Of a stretch of DNA of 64,000 bases, positions 58,956 through 64,000 are shown piece after piece (positions within the stretch are counted from its first letter, which is position 1; the number at the start of each line of letters is the position of its first letter). A model generated the notes under the pieces. That model searched no databases and was not told the origin of the DNA. It saw only the letters and a list, made by a program, of their open reading frames with translations. The stretch comes from Ampelomyces quisqualis (taxonomy: Eukaryota > Ascomycota > Dothideomycetes > Pleosporales > Phaeosphaeriaceae): the NCBI GenBank assembly GCA_018398575.1, contig JAGTXZ010000018.1, forward strand, positions 3,596,001 to 3,660,000. The letters run 5' to 3'. Position numbers and translations under genes: made by a program.

Positions 58956-59538
58956 AACTTATAACTGCTATGTTAGATTCTTTTAGCTAGGGGCTTAGTA
59001 CTTATAAACAAAGACTTAGCAGTTAGAATTAGGCCTAGATACTACTCTAAAACTGGCTATCAAATCCCTGTATTTTCCTTTGTATGTGGGAAGAGGCAGT
59101 AGAGGCTAGAGTTATAGTGGTATCAGAGGCAAATTATAGTTGTAGAGATCAGTAGCTACTCCGCAGTTTCTTATTTGTGTTAGACATCCAGCGCGTAGCA
59201 CTGAGTTCTGGGACAGCCGAGCTCGTTTCTCACTGCAACATGAGAATGAAAGATGATCACATCGCGAACCCCGACAAATGGCTATCTTCAGATGCCCAGA
59301 AGGTCGAAACACGTATGTCGGACCGCGCGGAGTAGAAACATAAGTCGGAGCGAAGCTTGTATTGCGACCACGCTAGATTGATTGCGCCCAGCACTTTGGC
59401 GGACTTCCTCCGTGCCACGCAGCCTCATCACGATTCACCATGTTCACACGCCGCGGTCAGCTGCATTCCTTTCGCGAACCTCGGGGTCATCTGCAACACA
59501 CAGCCCTGTGATGCGCTCTTGCCTTGGCGACGACAACC

Positions 59539-61408
59539 ATGGCCGGCGCCGGTGTGCCGTCATTCGAGCTCACCCCGGCTTCCTCACGTGCTTCACGACG
59601 AACCATGCCGCCAGAGGAGGCTGACGATGAATACAGCATCGACCCGCGACTGCACAGGCGAACGCTGTTGAAGCTCGACTGCCTGCTGCTGCCCCTGCTC
59701 GCCCTTCTGTTCCTCTTCAATGCCCTGGACAAAGCCAACGTAGGCTAAGTTCGATTTGCCATGTCCCAGGAGCTTGCTTTTCTGACAATCGGCTGCAGAT
59801 AGGCAATGCTGAATCAGCGCACTTCACCGCCGACATCGGGCTCGAGAAGAGCGACATCAACACCGCCACCGCCCTCTTCTTCGCCTTCTTCGTCGCACTG
59901 CAGCCTGTCGGTGCTGCCCTCGGACGGAGATATGGCATGGTGGCTTGGGTCCCGAGCTGCATGTTCCTGTGGGGTCTCTTGACGACACTGCACATGTTCG
60001 TGCAGCAGAGGTGGCAGCTGTACACGCTCCGCATCATGATAGGCTGCCTCGAAGGTAAGCAGCACGACCGAGACCAGGTACCGCCAGACTCGAAGCTGAA
60101 CTCGGCACAGCTGGCTTCTATCCCGCCACCGTCACATACCTCTCGCTCTTCTACACACGCTTCGAATTCGGACGGCGACTCTCCCTCTTCTATGGCCAAG
60201 CTGCTGTCGGAGGGGCCCTCGGCGGAGTCCTAAGCTACCTGGTCTTCTTGCGCTTCGGCGCAAACGCAAACGGACCCCACTCGGGGAGCACATGGCGGCC
60301 ATGGCAGGTTCTCTTTTTGCTCGAAGGAACACTGACCATGGTTGTTGCTCTCTTCGCATACTTCTGGTTACCACACAGCACCGAAACCGCATGGTTTCTC
60401 ACGCCCCAGGAACGCGAATATGCCTCGACGCGAATTCTCCGTGATAGAGATGCCCAGACTGTGAGCCCCGAGTTTCCGCAGGAAGAAGAGCACCATGAAG
60501 ACAATGACGCCGAAGAATCGCGTCGTCTGCTCAGCCCCAATAAAGCACGCCCAGCTTTACGCGACCGGGCTTCGCTGGATGATCGTGGAGTCACGCCCGA
60601 AGACATCCTCTCGGCCATCTTCAACACCAAAATCTGGCACATACTAGCCTTCAACATCCTCTCCTCGATCCCCGTATACGCCTTTTCCGTCTTTCTACCC
60701 CTAGTTCTGGCACCGCTGACGAAAAAGTCCAACATGGCGCTTATCAACTTGTTGACAGCACCTCCACATGTGTGCGGCGCTATCGTCCTCTACTTCTTCG
60801 CCCGGTATAGCGACATGCACCGCATCAGGTTGGTGCCAGTGCTGTACGGCCTAGTCATCATGGTGGCTGGTCTGACCGCCGTCGTCATATTACCAGTGGC
60901 ATGGGCCATCCCTCGCTATCTAGCACTCAATGTGTTACTCTCTGGCACTTATGTTGCCTCGCCGCTCACCGTGGCTTGGATATCTGGCAACACGCCGTCA
61001 CCTGGAAAACGCGCATTGCTGCTAGGCATCAACGGCTGGGGCAATCTCGCGGGCGTGATAGCGGCGGGGCTATTCCGGCCTAGCTACGCCGATTCTGGCT
61101 ATGTGATTCCATTTTGGTGGACGCTCATTTGCGTCGTGCTATCTGCGATTGGCGTCGTGTTCTTCCTGAGAAGGCTTCGAGCTGAGAATGCCGCAAGGAA
61201 AAGGATCTTGAGCGCTTGGTCCGAAGAGGCCATGGAGCTGGAGAGACTGATGGGCACGGGGCCACTTTTTCAAGAGCATGGATGGACGAGAAGGATACTC
61301 GCGGCTGCACGAGATGCCAAATTGGATTGGGTCTCAGACTGGTTGGAGAGTGCCATCCAAGGCGGCAGAAAAGGAGACGAAAGAATCACGTTTGTGTATG
61401 GGCTCTGA
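59539..61408 (+). CDS. MFS transporter, anion:cation symporter (allantoate/vitamin permease-like) family
   Basis: Three exons: 59539..59739, 59799..60054 and 60111..61408, with introns of 59 and 56 nt; 584 residues. The first splice restores LDKANIGNA in helix 1 and the second restores CLEAGFYPATVTYL, both signatures of the ACS family (Dal5, Tna1, vitamin H transporters). About twelve membrane helices are seen. The central loop is unusually long and acidic (EEEHHEDNDAEESRRLL), and the conserved amphipathic stretch with the TPQEREYAS motif precedes it. The plasma-membrane substrate is probably a small organic anion or vitamin. The start ATG has a good context (CAACCATGG). It is the first gene right of the AT-rich block. 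Confidence 0.87.
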
Positions 61409-61601
61409 TATTGGATTGAAGGACATCGGCCGGTGCCTCGAGGTTATCGCCCTCTCATGGCTGGTTGTATGTGCTTTTGCGACTCGTTAGTGTATCCAAT
61501 CTTGGTGGCTACAATAGAGCATGTCACTGATGCTAGGCAGCAGGTGGAAATGTGGTTTTTCAGTTCTACACGTGACGATTGCGGCTATTGCGGCTATGCG
61601 G

Positions 61602-62334
61602 CTACATTCTGTTCGCACCACTTGCAAACGCGATGTTGTTGAAGCCGACCGTCTCCCTCTTGTCAACTGCCGCCAGAGTCGCGCAGAGAGTACCAGCTAC
61701 GAGGAATCCAGCTCTCACCACGTTGAGCGTGGCCCACTTGTCAATCAGAGCATGCGTGGTTTCGCCGTTGGCTACGCCCGTCTCGACGGATTGGTCTTCC
61801 AATGATGTGGATGCAAGCGACTCCATCTTCTCAATAAGCTTCTCATTGACAGGCGCAATGAAAGCAAGAGTAAAGGGCACGATACACGGGAGAAGTACGG
61901 CAGCGGCGAGGTTGAGTTTGAATGCTCTGGAGCTAGTGTCATCTGATACGCTTTAGTATAGCGGCGTGTCAGTTTCTGGGGCGGAGACATACGTTGAGAT
62001 GCAACGTAGGCAGATGCCAGAGCCCCAACAAGGGCGAAGGGTTTGGCGAAGTAGCCTCCACGCGTGAAGACGTTGTACCACTGTTTCGCTGCAAGTGGAG
62101 CGGGGGCTTGCATGACTGCTGGGATAGAGATGAAGGACAGACACAAGTTGGAACCTGTTGCGATTCGTGAGCAGGCCGCGCGCACTTTTGATACGTGATA
62201 TTCTGGTGTATAAAAAATGACATGAGTGGTCAGGAACTTGACTACTCACCACAAACATATGCGCTCGCAGTGATTCCCATGACTTGGGCAATGATGAGCC
62301 CAGTCGGGGTCCGGTGGTTTAGGGCGGAGGCCAT
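61602..62334 (-). CDS. DUF1772 membrane protein, anthrone-oxygenase-like
   Basis: Three exons: 62334..62250, 62154..61993 and 61942..61602, with introns of 95 and 50 nt; 195 residues. Four hydrophobic helices, with LIIAQVMGITASAYVCG at the start, SNLCLSFISIPAV, a QWYNVFTRGGY loop, and LPCIVPFTLAFIAPVNEKL. A polar LIDKWATLNVVRAG segment leads into the last helix (GFLVAGTLCATLAA). These are the hallmarks of DUF1772, the family of noranthrone/anthrone oxygenases in fungal polyketide pathways (family knowledge). No polyketide synthase is in the window, so an anthrone substrate is not implied. It is convergent with the MFS gene, 193 bp apart. Confidence 0.78.
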
Positions 62335-63043
62335 GATGGTACGAATAGCACGTGTCGTGTCTGATGGGCGACCGAAGGCCAGAGTGGGTTGGCAGAGGTG
62401 TGGAAGGGAGCTGCAGTCAACGACGCGCATGGCAAGCTTTGAGCCATGGCCAGTCACAAAGCTGCAGGCCTCGAGTGTGTCACCGCACCCCCGTGAAAGG
62501 TGAAGGAAAAATCAGGACACTTTTGGGCGATTAGTCACCCAAAATCGGGAAAAGGGGCGCTCTGCCGCCGGGCACGTGACCCGAACAGGCCATCAGCCTC
62601 CTCCACGACCACGACTTCTTGATCCGGCTCGACTGGAGATGAGAGCGAACAGGCTCCTAGCGATCACGGTGGAGGGCAACTTGCAAGTGCGGAAAGAACT
62701 GGCGGGGCGCACATGGGCAGTTTGTGCCCGTGGTTGCTGGGATGGGTCGCAGCACTGCGGAGTGCGCACGTGGCTGATCTGGTCCCCGCTTTCTACCGCC
62801 TACTTGTATGTATTGTACCACCACCACCTACCCGTCCCCACCGAGAACTAAGCGGAGTACTGTGTAGATCCGGGCCCGTAGTCCGCTAGGTCGTACCACC
62901 TAGTACTAAGTAGGTGGTAGTCTAGTAGACTACCTATCAAACCCCGCTCACCCAACCACCAGGTAAGCCGTGTCGCCCGCTGCTCCCCATTCCTCTCTCC
63001 TGGAACCCCACGCCCCAACCACAGTACCACTACAGCCTCGACT
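62335..63043. other. Divergent promoter region between the DUF1772 and F-box genes
   Basis: About 0.7 kb between outward-facing starts. It contains the inverted repeats at 62,896-62,934 and a pyrimidine-rich leader before 63,044. Frames within it look like chance. Confidence 0.5.
62895..62934. promoter_or_regulatory. Paired inverted repeats upstream of the F-box gene
   Basis: Two overlapping hairpins: CCACCTA...TAGGTGG with an 8-nt centre, then a perfect GGTAGTCTA-G-TAGACTACC. They lie 110-150 bp before the ATG. They may be a dimeric factor site or an RNA hairpin in the 5' leader; no known motif was recognised. Confidence 0.5.
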
Positions 63044-64000
63044 ATGGAACCCCTATCCATCGACTCCGTCGTCAGCGAACATGCGGGCGAGTCGTCGTCC
63101 TCCTCCCCCTCCTCGCCTCCAAGGACCCCTCCCAGCGACGCCATCCTGATCGAGCAACCCAAACTCAACGGGAGACAGCGCCTGCTCAACGGCCTGCAGC
63201 GTATGGGCTCTTCGCCAACCCTGGCCGGCCTCGGCAGAACACGCTCACACAGTCTGCGGAGTGGTAACGCCTATGGCAGCTCATATGGATCAGACCTGTC
63301 TAATGCCTTCTCCACGGCTCCGACTTCGGTTGCCAACAGCCCGCCGGGTACCCCGTTCGGAGACGAAAAAGCTCGACTGCGTATGCGGACGCCTGACATG
63401 GCCTCTTCAAGTCCTCTTCCTTGGGCTCGCCCGCTGTCGCGACACGGCATCGAATCGGAGAGTGACTACTTCTCACACCCGCTCAAGAAGCAGGTGCGGA
63501 GACGCCCCAACTTCAACTTCTGGGCCGACATGCCTACCGAGATTCGAGTGCAAATCCTGCGCTATCTAGACCCAAAACAGGTCGTCCGGTGCTCCCGCGT
63601 CTCCCAATCATGGCATCACATGTGCTTCGATGGCCAGCTGTGGACCGACCTCGATACGACTAAATTCTATCGCGACATCACCGCCAATGCCCTAGTCAAC
63701 ATCATCACATCAGCCGGTCCCTTTGTCAGGGATCTGAACCTAAGAGGCTGCGTGCAGCTCAAGGAGCAATGGAACAAGCATGGCTTTGTTGAAGCTTGTC
63801 GAAACCTAGAGAATTTTTCCCTCGAGGGCTGCCGCATTGACAGGACGTCTATACACTGCTTTTTGCTGCAGAACTGCCGCCTGGTACATGTCAACTTGTC
63901 CGGACTCTCGGGCGCCACAAATGCAGCAATGAAAATTATAGCATCCAACTGTCCTCGACTCGAGGTACTAAACATTTCTTGGTGCAATGCCATTGACAAC
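63044..64000 (+). CDS. F-box/leucine-rich-repeat protein (Grr1/Fbxl-like), 3' end missing
   Basis: The frame is open from ATG 63044 to the window end (319 codons, no intron so far). An N-terminal Ser/Pro-rich region of about 155 residues is followed by the F-box (MPTEIRVQILRYLDPKQVVR, then CSRVSQSWHHMCFDGQLWTD). From about residue 225, cysteine-containing LRRs follow with the LNLRGCVQL, FSLEGCRID, VNLSGLSGA and LNISWCNAI pattern, as in Grr1, Pof2 and Fbxl proteins. It would be the substrate receptor of an SCF ubiquitin ligase, binding Skp1 through the F-box. The substrate cannot be told. More LRRs are expected beyond the window. Confidence 0.9.
   Translation, partial: MEPLSIDSVVSEHAGESSSSSPSSPPRTPPSDAILIEQPKLNGRQRLLNGLQRMGSSPTLAGLGRTRSHSLRSGNAYGSSYGSDLSNAFSTAPTSVANSPPGTPFGDEKARLRMRTPDMASSSPLPWARPLSRHGIESESDYFSHPLKKQVRRRPNFNFWADMPTEIRVQILRYLDPKQVVRCSRVSQSWHHMCFDGQLWTDLDTTKFYRDITANALVNIITSAGPFVRDLNLRGCVQLKEQWNKHGFVEACRNLENFSLEGCRIDRTSIHCFLLQNCRLVHVNLSGLSGATNAAMKIIASNCPRLEVLNISWCNAIDN

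Larger units (their letters stand above)
32545..59140. other. AT-rich, RIP-mutated transposon block
   Basis: About 26.6 kb with a sharp change of composition at both ends. Every coding trace is broken by TAG/TAA, mainly at positions that would be Trp or Gln. TCA, CCA, TGA and TGG are rare, whereas ACA, GCA and CpG remain. No intact gene: the open frames reported by length alone inside it (up to 140 codons) are remnants or chance. The stretches 32.55-33.2 and 58.96-59.14 kb outside the LTRs are AT-rich but not assigned to a family. Confidence 0.9.

Noticed and set aside
1..64000. tRNA or rRNA genes
   Set aside because: The few GGTTCGA-like B-box matches (for example in the Rua1-like coding region near 26,782) lack an A box and a cloverleaf.

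Overview
The window is nuclear DNA of a filamentous ascomycete, most likely a Dothideomycete of the Pleosporales type (inference). The evidence is short GT-AG introns (mostly 46-60 nt) with CTRAC-like branch sites, an AA9 oxidase, a mannosyl-3-phosphoglycerate synthase, a Rua1-type regulator, a nuclear copy of the normally mitochondrial gene atp8, and a 26.5 kb AT-rich block with the marks of repeat-induced point mutation (RIP). Exon structures were built by hand; those given as joins close into complete reading frames.

Layout. 1-5.1 kb: the 3' part of a mitochondrial Sls1-like gene, an EXPERA-like membrane protein, and two poorly recognised minus-strand genes. 5.1-9.2 kb: gene-poor DNA with decayed gene pieces. 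9.2-18.9 kb: a prenylated (CaaX) disordered protein and a secreted GH5 glucanase in tight tandem, an Nrm1/Whi5-like cell-cycle repressor, a BTB protein, an AA9 LPMO and a GT55 mannosyl-3-phosphoglycerate synthase. 18.9-30.4 kb: a foldback MITE-like element, a type II membrane protein, a small RIP-marked fragment and a Rua1-like zinc regulator. 30.4-32.1 kb: nuclear atp8 with an acquired presequence, then a secreted fungal phospholipase A2.

32.5-59.1 kb is AT-rich and riddled with stops. It is a Ty3/Gypsy chromovirus-type retrotransposon (LTRs at 33.22 kb and 58.41 kb) split inside its integrase by an 18.58 kb insertion. The insertion is flanked by AATTA on both sides, and merging the two copies restores the integrase frame. 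It carries relics of a pogo/Fot1-type transposase and a SNF2-type helicase, several tandem-repeat arrays and a long unidentified minus-strand region. Across the block, CpA is lost mainly after a pyrimidine (TCA and CCA rare, ACA and GCA kept), and CpG is kept.

59.1-64 kb: normal gene-dense DNA with an MFS transporter of the anion:cation symporter type, convergent with a DUF1772 (anthrone-oxygenase-like) gene, then an F-box/LRR protein cut by the window end. The genes are a mix of housekeeping functions (mitochondrial ATP synthase and Sls1, cell cycle, SCF ligase), wall and plant-polymer enzymes (GH5, AA9, PLA2) and compatible-solute synthesis. No single pathway links them.
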